A stretch of DNA of 64,000 nt from Colwellia sp. 39_35_sub15_T18 (GCA_002162675.1 MAAE01000048.1:1-64000); one strand, 5' to 3'; positions 19,198 through 29,271 are shown, counted from the stretch's first letter. Notes: generated by a model not told the origin, from the letters alone. Made by a program: numbers and translations.

Positions 19198-19738
19198 GAT
19201 CATCAGGAATTTGATAATCCGCATAGGGATCATCTTCATCTACTTGTTCATCTGCCACTTTATCATTTTGAACTAACACGACCTGAGCATTTAATTCAGC
19301 TAGCTTTTCTGCTGTTTCACGGGTAACAATATAAGTGACATCATCTAAGCCACACAGTGATAACCGACCATTAACCAGCGCCCTGTGGGTAATAGCATCT
19401 AATGGTAATTTTTTTATTTTGTTATCAAAGGTGTAATTATATTCATTATCACCTGCAACATTTTTGATCTGGTGATGGGTTAAAATTTGTTTGATGCGCA
19501 ACACCTGCTCTTTATCAGCAAGCTGCTGTTTTTTCTGCTCATTTAAAGCATCGTCTTTGGCTTGTTTTTCTAGCTTCGCTTTGGCTAAGTCTTGTTTTAC
19601 TTGTTCTTGTAGTGTTGCGTCATGCTGAACACCACTGCGCTTTTGTTTGTTTTTTTTGCGTTTATCGGCATTAGCCTGACGGGTTTTTTGTTTGGTTGTT
19701 AAACCTGCTTTAAGCAGTTGCTCTTGAAGTGATGCCAT
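19187..19738 (-). CDS. yaiL: DUF2058 family protein YaiL
   Basis: A 183-residue soluble protein of the DUF2058/YaiL family, of unknown or loosely nucleoprotein-related function. The N-terminal third is very basic (KQKTRQANADKRKKNKQKR) and the middle is a Lys/Gln-rich helix, suggesting nucleic acid or ribosome contact. The C-terminal domain holds the family segment YNYTFDNKIKKL. The acidic tail ends YQIPDDLMW. It is convergent with yeiE, overlapping by 11 bp. Confidence 0.88.
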   Translation of the reverse strand: MASLQEQLLKAGLTTKQKTRQANADKRKKNKQKRSGVQHDATLQEQVKQDLAKAKLEKQAKDDALNEQKKQQLADKEQVLRIKQILTHHQIKNVAGDNEYNYTFDNKIKKLPLDAITHRALVNGRLSLCGLDDVTYIVTRETAEKLAELNAQVVLVQNDKVADEQVDEDDPYADYQIPDDLMW

Positions 19739-19940
19739 GAAAATTTATCAATGAAAATTAATTTGTCGTTATTCTAGCAATAAAAAATCACCAGAAAAAG
19801 CTTTGCTGAATATCTGACGATTATATATTTGCTTAGAGCGCCGTTTGCTCAGCGATTCATTGATAACGTGACTTAACTTTAGCTTAAAGTTTTTATCACA
19901 AGGTCGCCGAGGTCGCAGCTCGGTGATCAGCTGTTACAAG

Positions 19941-20288
19941 TTACTTAACCAAACTAATGTTTTTATCTGTTGTAGCCTTGGCAGTGCTGTCTTTAGGCTC
20001 AACAAAAACATCTTTAGTGATTGACTGGCCATTTTTATATCGGTGATAAGAAATTTGCTTTAGATCCAGCAGCTGACCAAATTGAGTAAAAGCGTCAAAA
20101 TCTTCTTTCGTAAAGGTTTTCTGCTTTTTAGCTAACAAACCATCAACATACATGGCATCACCATTAATATTGCAATTAGCAATAGCAGAATACGGCTGTC
20201 CATATTCTTCAACCTTTAAAGCGCGTACCATTTTTACTTCGAAGATCCATTCTCCTATTTTTACATGTTTGGACATTGAATCTGACAC
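19941..20288 (-). CDS. Hypothetical protein, 115 aa
   Basis: I do not recognise this protein. It starts with GTG at 20288, with GAGG six bases upstream; an in-frame ATG at 20276 lacks a binding site. There is no signal peptide or membrane segment. The sequence mixes short strands and a charged helix (KKQKTFTKEDFDAFTQFG), and the C-terminus is Lys/Thr-rich. Codon use looks like the neighbours. It stands alone between yaiL and the acylase gene. Confidence 0.65.
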   Translation of the reverse strand: MSDSMSKHVKIGEWIFEVKMVRALKVEEYGQPYSAIANCNINGDAMYVDGLLAKKQKTFTKEDFDAFTQFGQLLDLKQISYHRYKNGQSITKDVFVEPKDSTAKATTDKNISLVK

Positions 20289-20507
20289 TTAAAACCTCGA
20301 AAACATAGGGCTGATATACTATTATAGGCCAGCATTCTAACATTTGGTTAACCTTTAAATCTAAATAAATCTGAGTTTTTTTCTTTATCAAGCGAAAACA
20401 TACGCTTAACTTTTAAGCGTCTCACTCTCGCAATAAAAAACAAAACTTTCTCAGTTTCCCCTTATCGGGTACTCTAACAACATGGTAATTTCATATTTTC
20501 AAACAAG

Positions 20508-22970
20508 ATGATAAAAAAAATAATAATCGCTGTTTTATTAGTTAGCTCCTTAATATTAGCTTCGGGGGCAACTTGGCTGTATAGCAAAGTTGATAGTGCT
20601 TTACCGATACTTAACGGCAAAGAAACCGTGTTCGGATTAAAAGCAACGGCCATTGTTGAACGAGATAACCAAGGCATAGTTACTATTAAAGCTAAAAGCC
20701 GCTTAGACGTCGCGGTTACATTGGGCTTTGTTCATGCACAAGAGCGTTTTTTTCAAATGGATTTATTAAGGCGCAACTCGGCAGGTGAGCTTTCTAGCCT
20801 TTTTGGCGCCTTAGCACTTGATTATGACAAATCAATTAGACGCCACCGTTTTAGAGAAAGAGCACGAGCAATAGTTAACGCCCTACCTAAAGAACAAGGT
20901 GAATTACTTAAAGCCTACACTCGCGGTGTTAACCAAGGTTTGATGTACTTAGGCACCGAACCTTTTGAATATATATTGCTGCAACAAGATCCTGTTCAAT
21001 GGCGTGAAGAAGATTCAGTGCTCGCTGTTTTTAGCATGTATATTGATTTGCAATATCATGATGGGCAACGAGAACGCTCACTGGGTTTAATGAAGGCTAT
21101 TTTAAGCGCTGATGTTTATGCCTTTTTAGATCCTAAAGGCAGTGTTTGGGATGCTGCCATTGATAATAGCCAGCATCTGTCTGCACCTATGCCCGTTAAT
21201 GCTTGGCCTGCCGCCTCAGCGTCAGTGATAAAAAATGACGCACCCCCCACGATTAGCGACAATTTATCTAGCAACAAATTCTTTCGCGGTAATCTATTTA
21301 GCAATAATATCTTTAGTAACAAGAATGACCAAGCAGATGAATTTCCGGGATCAAATAACTGGGCTATTTCAGGTAATATCAGTAGTACGGGCAGCGCTAT
21401 TGTTGCCAATGATATGCACTTAGGCATACGCGTACCTAATACTTGGTTTCGTGCCCGTTTTGAATATCTTCAAAATAATAAACAAGTGCATGTTACCGGG
21501 GCAACATTACCCGGCACGCCCAACATGGTTATTGGTAGTAATGGCAAAATAGCTTGGGGGTTTACCAATAGCTATGGTGACTATAGCGATGTTATTGTTT
21601 TACAAACCTCCAGTGACGGTAGCAAGTATTCAACGCCAGCAGGGGAAATCCCCTTCACTTTTAATCAGCAAGTTATCGCTATAAAAGGTGAAAAACCCGC
21701 TGAAATTACCATTAAAGAAACGATATGGGGTCCTGTTATTGGTGAGAACCATCAAGGACAATCATTAGCTTACCGCTGGGTTGCCCACGACAAACAAGCC
21801 GTTAATTTAACCGCTACTGAATTAGAATTAGCACAAAGTGTTGAGCAAGCCTTTGATATTGCGGCACGCAGCGGTATTCCCTCACAAAATATGGTGGTGG
21901 GTGATAAGTCAGGTAATATAGGTTGGACTATTATGGGGCCAATCCCCAAAAAAGTAGGCCATATTGGTGAAACGCCTACCTATTGGCATACTGGAAGTCA
22001 TGGCTGGCAAGGTTATTTAAGCGCAGAGCAATATCCAAAAATACTCAACCCAGCAGATGATCGTTTATGGACGGCAAATTCTCGCGTTGTCGGCGGCGCA
22101 TCGCTGGAGAAAATTGGTAATGGCGGTTATGCACTAGGTGCTCGCGCTGGACAAATTCGTGACGATTTATTGGCGCTGACACACTTTGATGAAAAAGCGC
22201 TACTCGCGGTAGGCTTAGATGACCGAGCCTTGTTTTTACAGCGCTGGCAAGATTTTTTATTAACACAAGTGCTTACTGAGCAAGCCATGACCACGCACAG
22301 TGACTTTAGCCAAGTAAAAAGTATATTACAAACAACAAAACCGTTAAGAGCCAGTGTCGACTCGGTTAGTTATCGTTTAGTGAGAAATTTTCGACTTAAT
22401 GTTCGTGATTTGGTGTTTAGTGAATTAAATACCACCTTAGCCAAACTAGACGATGGCTATAAATTTCGTAGTATTCGTCATCAAGTTGAAACACCGTTAT
22501 GGCAGCTTATTAACCAACAAAACAACAATTTTTTAATGCGTCCATTAGCTTCATGGTCGGCAGTGTTTAATCAAGCACTACAAAAGACCATTGAAGAGAT
22601 GAAAACAACCGCAGACGAAAAACAACAACCACTAAGCACTGCCACTTGGGGTCAGCAAAATACTAGCTCAATTCGACATCCGTTAAGTAAAGCGGTACCT
22701 TTTATTGGCCAATGGTTAGACATGCCAGCCAATCCGTTATCAGGTGACAGCTATATGCCGAGAGTACAAGGTAAAGCCTTTGGGGCATCAGAGCGCATGG
22801 TGGTATCACCGGGGCATGAAGCAACAGGAATATTTCACATGCCCACCAGCCAAGCGTCCCATCCTTGGAGCCCTTATTATGGCAAAGGTCATAGTGATTG
22901 GGAGCAAGGCATAGCCTCACCTTTTTTACCGGGTGAAACTAAATATAAATTAACCTTACTCAGCTATTAG
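20508..22970 (+). CDS. Penicillin acylase family protein (Ntn hydrolase)
   Basis: An 820-residue periplasmic N-terminal nucleophile hydrolase. Residues about 4-24 are a signal sequence or anchor. The family autocleaves between Gly281 and Ser282 (FPG-SNNWAISG), so Ser282 becomes the N-terminal nucleophile of the beta chain; a spacer rich in Asn/Ser precedes it. Other motifs seen are GFVHAQERFFQMDLLRR in the alpha chain and GSNGKIAWGFTN in the beta chain. Related enzymes hydrolyse penicillin G, glutaryl-cephalosporins or acyl-homoserine lactones; which applies here cannot be told. Confidence 0.92.
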   Translation: MIKKIIIAVLLVSSLILASGATWLYSKVDSALPILNGKETVFGLKATAIVERDNQGIVTIKAKSRLDVAVTLGFVHAQERFFQMDLLRRNSAGELSSLFGALALDYDKSIRRHRFRERARAIVNALPKEQGELLKAYTRGVNQGLMYLGTEPFEYILLQQDPVQWREEDSVLAVFSMYIDLQYHDGQRERSLGLMKAILSADVYAFLDPKGSVWDAAIDNSQHLSAPMPVNAWPAASASVIKNDAPPTISDNLSSNKFFRGNLFSNNIFSNKNDQADEFPGSNNWAISGNISSTGSAIVANDMHLGIRVPNTWFRARFEYLQNNKQVHVTGATLPGTPNMVIGSNGKIAWGFTNSYGDYSDVIVLQTSSDGSKYSTPAGEIPFTFNQQVIAIKGEKPAEITIKETIWGPVIGENHQGQSLAYRWVAHDKQAVNLTATELELAQSVEQAFDIAARSGIPSQNMVVGDKSGNIGWTIMGPIPKKVGHIGETPTYWHTGSHGWQGYLSAEQYPKILNPADDRLWTANSRVVGGASLEKIGNGGYALGARAGQIRDDLLALTHFDEKALLAVGLDDRALFLQRWQDFLLTQVLTEQAMTTHSDFSQVKSILQTTKPLRASVDSVSYRLVRNFRLNVRDLVFSELNTTLAKLDDGYKFRSIRHQVETPLWQLINQQNNNFLMRPLASWSAVFNQALQKTIEEMKTTADEKQQPLSTATWGQQNTSSIRHPLSKAVPFIGQWLDMPANPLSGDSYMPRVQGKAFGASERMVVSPGHEATGIFHMPTSQASHPWSPYYGKGHSDWEQGIASPFLPGETKYKLTLLSY

Positions 22971-23019
22971 CTACGAGTTTCGAAGCGAATAAAACATAAG
23001 CTTAATAATAAAGTAACTG

Positions 23020-23103
23020 TTCACCACCGAGGCGCGATGCTCCACAGAGGGCTCTTCGAGCCTACACCGAGTCTCTATTATACTCGGTGCGCTCTGTGGT
23101 AAA
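23020..23103 (+). repeat. Dispersed palindromic element, copy C
   Basis: Shortest copy (84 bp): TTCACCACCGAG at the left and GCTCTGTGGTAAA at the right, with the GGCTC-TTC-GAGCC core at the centre. The flanks AAGTAACTG and TTAAAGCTGAATAAGTAC match those of copies D and E, so the repeated unit is wider than its terminal inverted repeats. It lies between the acylase and MAPEG genes. Confidence 0.9.
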
Positions 23104-23175
23104 TATTTTAAAGCTGAATAAGTACAAAGCAGCACAAGCAACACAAGCAACACAACAAAAATAACAAGGAAAAAC

Positions 23176-23562
23176 ATGACCATATTAATTTGCTGTTTAT
23201 TTATCGCAACGCTACTACCCATACTGGCAAAAGCCCCCGTTGCTTATGCTATGCATCAACTGGGCGGCTATAATAACTATCACCCGCGTGAGCAACAAAG
23301 TAAGCTCACTGGCTTTGGTGCCCGTGCTTTAGCCGCACATCAAAATGCTTTTGAATCATTAATTATTTTTGCTCCTGCGGTATTATTAGCGATTATCACC
23401 CAAAATATAGGCGAGAATATAGTCTTACTCGCTGTGGTACATGTATGTGCTCGATTAACCTATAACATTTTATATTTAGCCAATATTTGCATGTTACGTA
23501 GTCTGGTTTGGTCCGTGGCAACGATAAGTAGCTTTGCCATTATCTACTTGTGTATCCCTTAA
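23176..23562 (+). CDS. MAPEG family membrane protein
   Basis: A 128-residue protein of the MAPEG family (membrane-associated eicosanoid/glutathione metabolism proteins). Four hydrophobic helices are visible, and between the first two lies the family loop with REQQSKLTGFGARALAAHQN, containing the conserved Arg/His-Asn and E-x-x-I/L signature (HQNAFESLIIF). AAGGA precedes ATG. Bacterial MAPEG proteins may use glutathione, but the substrate is unknown. Confidence 0.88.
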   Translation: MTILICCLFIATLLPILAKAPVAYAMHQLGGYNNYHPREQQSKLTGFGARALAAHQNAFESLIIFAPAVLLAIITQNIGENIVLLAVVHVCARLTYNILYLANICMLRSLVWSVATISSFAIIYLCIP

Positions 23563-23598
23563 TGTTAACTGACGAGTAAAAATGATCTAAAGAAAGTG

Positions 23599-23628
23599 TT
23601 GACAGAATTTAGTCAAGCTCGCTAGAGT
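23599..23628 (+). promoter_or_regulatory. Likely sigma-70 promoter of pheA
   Basis: A perfect -35 TTGACA (23599-23604) and a -10-like TAGAGT (23623-23628) are separated by 18 bp. The -10 lies within an imperfect dyad (CTCGCTAGA / TCTAGTGAG) at 23618-23643, which could be an operator. It is upstream of a leader terminator and of pheA. Confidence 0.55.
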
Positions 23629-23667
23629 AGCCGGTCTAGTGAGTATTAATACCAAGTTGATTAAGTT

Positions 23668-23693
23668 AAAACCTTCCATCTGGAAGGTTTTTT
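23668..23693 (+). terminator. Leader terminator/attenuator in front of pheA
   Basis: A 10-bp stem AAAACCTTCC / GGAAGGTTTT with loop ATCT is followed by further T residues. It lies between the promoter and the pheA start, so it would stop most pheA transcripts unless relieved. No Phe-rich leader peptide is visible, unlike E. coli pheL. Confidence 0.75.
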
Positions 23694-23732
23694 CTTGAAC
23701 AGAAAATGTAAATTGCGAAATAGGAAAGCACA

Positions 23733-24908
23733 GTGAGCGAAAAATTAGATTTAAACGAAATACGTAAAGAAATAACCAGCTTAGATAAAGAACTATTAGC
23801 TTTATTTGCTAAACGTCGCGCACTCACACTTAACGTCGCCAAAAGTAAAGTACAGCAGGTTCGCCCTATTCGTGATCAGCAACGTGAACAAGAACTGCTC
23901 ATTCGCTTAGTAAAGCAAGGTAAAGAGTTAGGTTTAGACGCCCATTATGTGACCAGTATTTTTCAAACCATCATTGAAGACTCGGTATTAAACCAGCAAG
24001 CTTATTTGCAAACCCTAACCAACCCAAACATGCAAACGCCAACGGTGAGCGTGGCTTTCCTAGGTGATAAAGGCTCATACAGTTACTTAGCCAGTCATCG
24101 TTATTTCTCGCGACGCGCTGAAAAAATCATTGAATCTGGCTGCCAAAACTTTAGCGATATTTTACAGCAAGTAGAATCTGGTCAAGTAGACTACGGCATG
24201 TTGCCTATTGAAAATACTAGCTCAGGCAGTATCAATCAGGTTTACGATTTACTACAACATACCAACTTATTTATTGTCGGTGAAATTACTCAGCCAATAG
24301 AGCATTGTTTGTTAACCGCGGTTAATACCAGTTTAGATAAAATCAAAACTATTTATGCTCATGGCCAACCTTTCGCCCAATGTAGTAATTTTTTAGATAA
24401 GCAAAATGATATTCGTATTGAATACTGTGACAGCACCGCCGATGCGATGGTGCAAGTGTCTGAGCTAAAAGATGAAACTATTGCGGTAATCGGCAGTGAA
24501 GAAGGTGGGCAATTATATCAGTTGCAAGCACTTGAAAAATCAATCGCCAATCAAAATGAAAATCACTCGCGCTTTATTCTTGTCGCGAGAAAATCCGTTG
24601 ATGTCGCAGAGCAAATTCCCGCAAAAACCGCCATTATTTTATCGACGGGTCAAAAAGCTGGTGCTTTAGTTGAGTGTTTACTCGTACTCAAAGAGAAAGG
24701 CATAAACATGTGCAAACTTGAATCTCGCCCCATTCAAGGTCGCCCATGGGAAGAAATGTTTTATATTGACGTGGAAGCAAACTTAAAAAACTTTGCCTTG
24801 CAAGAAGCTATCAGTGAAATTACCGAGCACACTAATTTTATTAAAGTGTTAGGTTGTTATCCTATTGAACATATCAGCCCCACCAGCGTGCCTAGTAGCG
24901 AGATTTAA
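23733..24908 (+). CDS. pheA: Bifunctional chorismate mutase / prephenate dehydratase
   Basis: PheA converts chorismate to prephenate and then to phenylpyruvate for phenylalanine synthesis. The 391 residues contain the AroQ chorismate mutase domain (1-90), the prephenate dehydratase domain (about 105-285, GDKGSYSYLA, ENTSSGSINQVYDLL) and a regulatory ACT domain (about 300-380) with the ESRP motif for phenylalanine feedback. GTG at 23733 is the start, with AGGA eight bases upstream. A leader terminator precedes it. Confidence 0.96.
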   Translation: MSEKLDLNEIRKEITSLDKELLALFAKRRALTLNVAKSKVQQVRPIRDQQREQELLIRLVKQGKELGLDAHYVTSIFQTIIEDSVLNQQAYLQTLTNPNMQTPTVSVAFLGDKGSYSYLASHRYFSRRAEKIIESGCQNFSDILQQVESGQVDYGMLPIENTSSGSINQVYDLLQHTNLFIVGEITQPIEHCLLTAVNTSLDKIKTIYAHGQPFAQCSNFLDKQNDIRIEYCDSTADAMVQVSELKDETIAVIGSEEGGQLYQLQALEKSIANQNENHSRFILVARKSVDVAEQIPAKTAIILSTGQKAGALVECLLVLKEKGINMCKLESRPIQGRPWEEMFYIDVEANLKNFALQEAISEITEHTNFIKVLGCYPIEHISPTSVPSSEI

Positions 24909-24922
24909 TCCTTATAAGTAAA

Positions 24923-24999
24923 GCGCGAACAAGTTCCCGCCTACTGTAGGCGGGATTTTAATTGCGCATGTAGACGGGATTTTGATCGCGCATGTAGAC
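24923..24999 (+). repeat. GCGCGAACAAGTTCCCG element, first copy (terminator-like)
   Basis: Begins GCGCGAACAAGTTCCCG, then a perfect stem CCCGCCTA / TAGGCGGG followed by ATTTTAATT, so it can end pheA transcription. A 24-bp unit (GTAGRCGGGATTTTRATYGCGCAT) is repeated in tandem at 24946-24969 and 24970-24993, with a start of a third copy. It lies between convergent pheA and the RND gene. Confidence 0.8.
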
Positions 25000-25012
25000 T
25001 TTCATGTCGCAC

Positions 25013-28000
25013 TTACTTATTTTTTTCACTGCTCAACTTTTCACTATTCAATAACAACTCTTTTTGCTTCGCTGCTATTTCATTGGCAATGGCTTGTGGA
25101 GATCCTGTCTTTTTACAAAGCCAATAATAAGCACCCGGTACAATAAACAAGGTAAAAAGACTTGCTAACGAAACGCCTGCAAAAATAACCACACCAATAA
25201 CCATTCTACTTTCGGCGCCAGGGCCTGATGCCAACACCAAAGGTATAGCACTCGTTACCGTGGTAAAAGTAGTCATCACAATAGGTCTTAGTCGTTGCTG
25301 TGCGCCACTAATTAATGCCTGTTCAAAGACAATACCTTTATCGCGAAGTTGGTTAGCAAACTCAACAATTAAAATACCATTTTTCGCCGCTAAACCAATC
25401 AACATCACAATGCCAATTTGGCTATATATATTCAAACTCATGCCCATTAATTCAAGACCTGCCAGCGCTCCAACTAATGCTAAGGGTACCGTTAATAATA
25501 TGACCAAAGGGTGAATAAAACTTTCGAACTGTGCCGATAATACTAAAAAAGTGATTAATAGCGCTAATCCAAAAACCAGTAAAATAGAGCTGCCCGATTC
25601 TTTTAACAATAACGACTGACCTTTGTAATCTATTTTCACTTCTTCTGGCAATTGTTGCTCGGCAATGTTTTTCAGAAAATCTAAGGCATCTCCTAACGCA
25701 TAACCATCCGCTAAATTTGCGGTAATAGTGACACTGCGTAAACGATTGTATCGATTTAATCGTGACGAGGTGGCATTTTCAACAACGGTAATTAAATTAG
25801 ATAAAGGAATGAGCTCATTTGAACTAATTGAACGCACGTAAATATTGTCTATATCAGCAGGGCTACGGTATTGTTTCTCATCTCCTTCCACAATCACATC
25901 ATATTCTTCACCACGATCAACAAAAGTAGTCACCCGACGCTGCCCTAACATGGTTTCTAGGGTTTTTGCTATATCACCAACAGGCACACCGAGATCGTAA
26001 GCTCTATTACGATCTATTTTCACCATTAACTGTGGGTAGGTTTCTTTATAGTCACTGTTGATAGACGATAAATTAGGATTTTTCTGTGCCTCTTTGATAA
26101 TAATATCGCGCCATTTTGCCAGTTCACCATAAGTATTACCTTGCAGTACAAAAGCCACCGGTGAATTACTGCCGCCGCCACCAATACCTCTGCGCATCAT
26201 AGCGAAAGCTCTTACGTCAGTAACATCCTTTAATTCTTTATTTATTTTACCTATAAATTCGAAGGTATCAAAACTGCGTTCGCCCCAATCAGGCATACCA
26301 ACAATGGCAATGCCCCCTGTACCACCAAAGCCTGGCACTCGCACAAGAACTCGGTCAAGTTCATCACGTGCTTTATAGGCTAATAACTTTTCTTCAATTT
26401 GTTGCATATTTTTAACATTATTTTCATAACTTGCCCCTTCGGCACCTTGCATAATAATAAACAAATTACCTCGGTCTTCTTTGGGGGTGTATTCTGATGG
26501 TAATTGCATAAACAACAAATACACCGCCAGCAATGACATCGCAATAATGCTAATAATAAGTAGCGGTTGATGAATACTTTTTGCTAAAGCTCGACCATAA
26601 GCCACTTCAAAACTAGCAAATTTTTTATCTAGAAACTGACCAAAAGAAGAACTACGCTTGCGATGCTGCAACATTTTAGAGCACATCATCGGCGTTAGTG
26701 ATAAAGCGGTAATACTTGAGAATATAACGGCCGCGGCAATCGCAATGGCAAATTCAGTAAATAAGCGGCCAACATTGCCCGACAAAAACACTAAAGGCAC
26801 AAATACCGCCACTAACACTAATGTGGTGGCAATAACCGCAAAAGCGACTTCCCTGCCCCCTTCGAAAGCTGCCATTAAAGGATCTTGGCCATTTTCAATG
26901 CGACGGTAAATATTCTCCAACACCACAATGGCATCATCAACCACTAGGCCTATAGCTAAAACAAGTGCTAATAAGGTCAGTAAATTAATAGAAAAACCAA
27001 ACCAAGATAAGGTCATCATTGAGCCAATTAATGCCACTGGTACCGTAACTGCAGGAATAAGTGTTGCTCGTACATTACCCAAAAATAAGAAAATAACTAA
27101 CACAACCATCAACATGGCAATAATTAAAGTGTTATAAACTTCGTCAATAGAGCCTTGTATGAACACAGAGCTATCATAACTATTAGTGATCGTTGTGCCC
27201 GTTGGTAATGAATTACGCAGCGAAATCATCTCTTGGCGCGCTGATTTTACCACCTCTAAAGTATTGGCTTTTGACTGCTTAACAATGCCTAGCCCGACCA
27301 TGTTTTTGCCGTTGCCGCGGAACATATTTTCATCATCTTGGGCGTCAACCTTGACTTGGGCAATATCACCTAAACGTACCAGTGAATTATCTTTTGCCCG
27401 GGTAATAACCATATTAGCAAAGTCTTGCGCTGTTAAATAACTACGCTGTACTCGAATAGAAAAATCTCGATCGGTAGACTCCACCCGCCCTGCTGGTAAT
27501 TCAATATTTTCGCTACGTAACGTTGATTCTATATCTTGCACTGTAACGTTTCTAGCCGCCATAGCAACGCGATTTAATGATATTTTCATGGCGTAGGTAC
27601 GACCGCCACCCACGCGCACTCGGGCAACACCATCAACGACAGCAAACCTATCGACAATATAACGATTAGCATAGTCCGTCAGCGCTAACGTAGACATACT
27701 GTCACTTTGCAACACAAACCAGACAATAACACTTTCATCATCATTGGCTTTAAACACTTGTGGCGGATCAGCCTGCTCTGGCAAGCTACGTAAAGCGCGA
27801 GAAATTCTATCTCTGACATCATTAGTGGCGGCGTCAATATCGCGGTCTAAGTTAAATTCAATGGTGATATTTGAGCGCCCGACCCGAGAATTAGAGGTAA
27901 TGGTTTTAACACCTTCAACACCACTGATTCTATCTTCAAGCACTTGGGTAATTTTTGTTTCAACTATCGCTGCTGAAGCACCAGGATATGAGGTATTAAT

Positions 28001-28138
28001 ACTGACTACAGGTGGGTCAATATCAGGATATTCTCTTAAAGGTAAAAATAAAAAAGCAACAATGCCAAAAGTGATAATCAATAAATTAATTACCGTGGCA
28101 AAAACAGGTCTTTTGACCGAAAGATCAGATAAGATCAC
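25013..28138 (-). CDS. RND efflux pump, inner-membrane transporter
   Basis: A 1041-residue HAE1-type RND proton antiporter for hydrophobic or amphiphilic compounds, with 12 membrane segments and two large periplasmic domains. Family features include the N-terminal LSVKRPVFATVIN and the membrane motif LALVLAIGLVVDDAIVVLEN (residues about 390-410) with the proton-relay Asp pair. The GTG start overlaps the adaptor's TGA stop by 4 bp, so the two are coupled. No outer-membrane channel gene is nearby. The substrate cannot be read from the sequence. Confidence 0.93.
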   Translation of the reverse strand: MILSDLSVKRPVFATVINLLIITFGIVAFLFLPLREYPDIDPPVVSINTSYPGASAAIVETKITQVLEDRISGVEGVKTITSNSRVGRSNITIEFNLDRDIDAATNDVRDRISRALRSLPEQADPPQVFKANDDESVIVWFVLQSDSMSTLALTDYANRYIVDRFAVVDGVARVRVGGGRTYAMKISLNRVAMAARNVTVQDIESTLRSENIELPAGRVESTDRDFSIRVQRSYLTAQDFANMVITRAKDNSLVRLGDIAQVKVDAQDDENMFRGNGKNMVGLGIVKQSKANTLEVVKSARQEMISLRNSLPTGTTITNSYDSSVFIQGSIDEVYNTLIIAMLMVVLVIFLFLGNVRATLIPAVTVPVALIGSMMTLSWFGFSINLLTLLALVLAIGLVVDDAIVVLENIYRRIENGQDPLMAAFEGGREVAFAVIATTLVLVAVFVPLVFLSGNVGRLFTEFAIAIAAAVIFSSITALSLTPMMCSKMLQHRKRSSSFGQFLDKKFASFEVAYGRALAKSIHQPLLIISIIAMSLLAVYLLFMQLPSEYTPKEDRGNLFIIMQGAEGASYENNVKNMQQIEEKLLAYKARDELDRVLVRVPGFGGTGGIAIVGMPDWGERSFDTFEFIGKINKELKDVTDVRAFAMMRRGIGGGGSNSPVAFVLQGNTYGELAKWRDIIIKEAQKNPNLSSINSDYKETYPQLMVKIDRNRAYDLGVPVGDIAKTLETMLGQRRVTTFVDRGEEYDVIVEGDEKQYRSPADIDNIYVRSISSNELIPLSNLITVVENATSSRLNRYNRLRSVTITANLADGYALGDALDFLKNIAEQQLPEEVKIDYKGQSLLLKESGSSILLVFGLALLITFLVLSAQFESFIHPLVILLTVPLALVGALAGLELMGMSLNIYSQIGIVMLIGLAAKNGILIVEFANQLRDKGIVFEQALISGAQQRLRPIVMTTFTTVTSAIPLVLASGPGAESRMVIGVVIFAGVSLASLFTLFIVPGAYYWLCKKTGSPQAIANEIAAKQKELLLNSEKLSSEKNK

Positions 28139-29271
28139 TGGTCTTTCTCCTCAAGGCTTTTCCCCTCAAAGCTTGAATCCTCAAGATTTGAATTTTCAAG
28201 CGGGTTTATTATTTTTACTCTCGCCCCATCTCGTAATTTCAACGCCCCTTCTATAACAATAAGCGCTTGTTGGTTAACTCCCGCCAGTACTTCAACAACG
28301 CCGGGTAGGCGGCGACCAATAGTAATACTTTTTCGAACAGCCGTTGGCTCTTGCGGGTTGTCATTATTAATAATGAAGACAAAATGTTGATTTTCTATTG
28401 GAATAATCGCACTTTCAGGCAATTGCAACAGTGTTTCAACCTGCCTTACCACCTCAATATTAAGTAACATACCGGGGCGTAAAGCTAAGCTTTCATTGGG
28501 AATTTCTACACGTACTTTCAGGGTACGTGTTATCGGGTTAATTCGGGTATCAATTGAGCTTATTTTTCCCAAAAATTGTTGGTTTTTATAGGCACTATTA
28601 AGTGCTATGACCGATTGCCCGCGCTTAATGGTGGGTAAAAATCGCTCTGGTAAGGTAAAATCAACTTTGATCAACGATAGATCATCAAGGCTGGTAATAA
28701 CATCACCGGCGTTAATATAGGCGCCTAAACTCACATCCCTAAAGCCTAATACGCCATCAAAAGGAGCCTTAATACTCAAATCATTTAATTTAGTGCGCGC
28801 ACTTTGTAACTGCGCAGCAATGGCTTTAGTTTGTGCCTCTTGTTGATCAACCAATGACCTTGACGTTGCTTTTGAGCTTAATAATTCTTGAAAACGGTTT
28901 AACTGCGCCATAGATTCAGACAAATTGGCGGCCAATTCACTGACTTTTGCTAATTCTTCTTGATTGTTTAGACGAACTAACACATCACCTTGCTTAACTA
29001 ATTGCCCGTCATTAAAAAAAATCTGCTCTATCAAGTCAGAATACTTACTGGTAATAAACACTTGTTCATTGGCCCTAGCCGTACCAATAGCCTCAATACT
29101 GTCTTTGAAATCAGCCAGTTTTGCCGTGGTTACTTTCACTGAAACTATCCGTTGAAATTTTTGTTGCTTTTGTGCTGTTTCAGGCCACTGTAAATAAACC
29201 AGCAGACCGATAATAAAAAACAATATAAGAAGTAACGGTAAACGGTTCGTTATAGCATTGCCATTAGACAT
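28135..29271 (-). CDS. RND efflux pump, periplasmic adaptor (MFP) subunit
   Basis: A 378-residue membrane fusion protein, anchored by one N-terminal helix (residues 11-28). The lipoyl, alpha-hairpin and barrel segments are visible (FFNDGQLVKQGDVLVRL, APFDGVLGFRDVSLGAYI, NPITRTLKVRVEI). It links the RND transporter to an outer-membrane channel. The C-terminal tail (NSNLEDSSFEGKSLEEKDQ) is acidic and repetitive and may be a variable end. First gene of this two-gene operon. Confidence 0.92.
   Translation of the reverse strand: MSNGNAITNRLPLLLILFFIIGLLVYLQWPETAQKQQKFQRIVSVKVTTAKLADFKDSIEAIGTARANEQVFITSKYSDLIEQIFFNDGQLVKQGDVLVRLNNQEELAKVSELAANLSESMAQLNRFQELLSSKATSRSLVDQQEAQTKAIAAQLQSARTKLNDLSIKAPFDGVLGFRDVSLGAYINAGDVITSLDDLSLIKVDFTLPERFLPTIKRGQSVIALNSAYKNQQFLGKISSIDTRINPITRTLKVRVEIPNESLALRPGMLLNIEVVRQVETLLQLPESAIIPIENQHFVFIINNDNPQEPTAVRKSITIGRRLPGVVEVLAGVNQQALIVIEGALKLRDGARVKIINPLENSNLEDSSFEGKSLEEKDQ

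Noticed and set aside
20402-20420. Hairpin ACGCTTAA/TTAAGCGT as a terminator
   Set aside because: The 8-bp stem lacks a T run on either strand and no gene ends next to it in the right orientation.
22971-23222. 83-residue minus-strand open frame between the acylase and MAPEG genes
   Set aside because: It runs over the copy-C repeat and low-complexity sequence, with no family or binding site.
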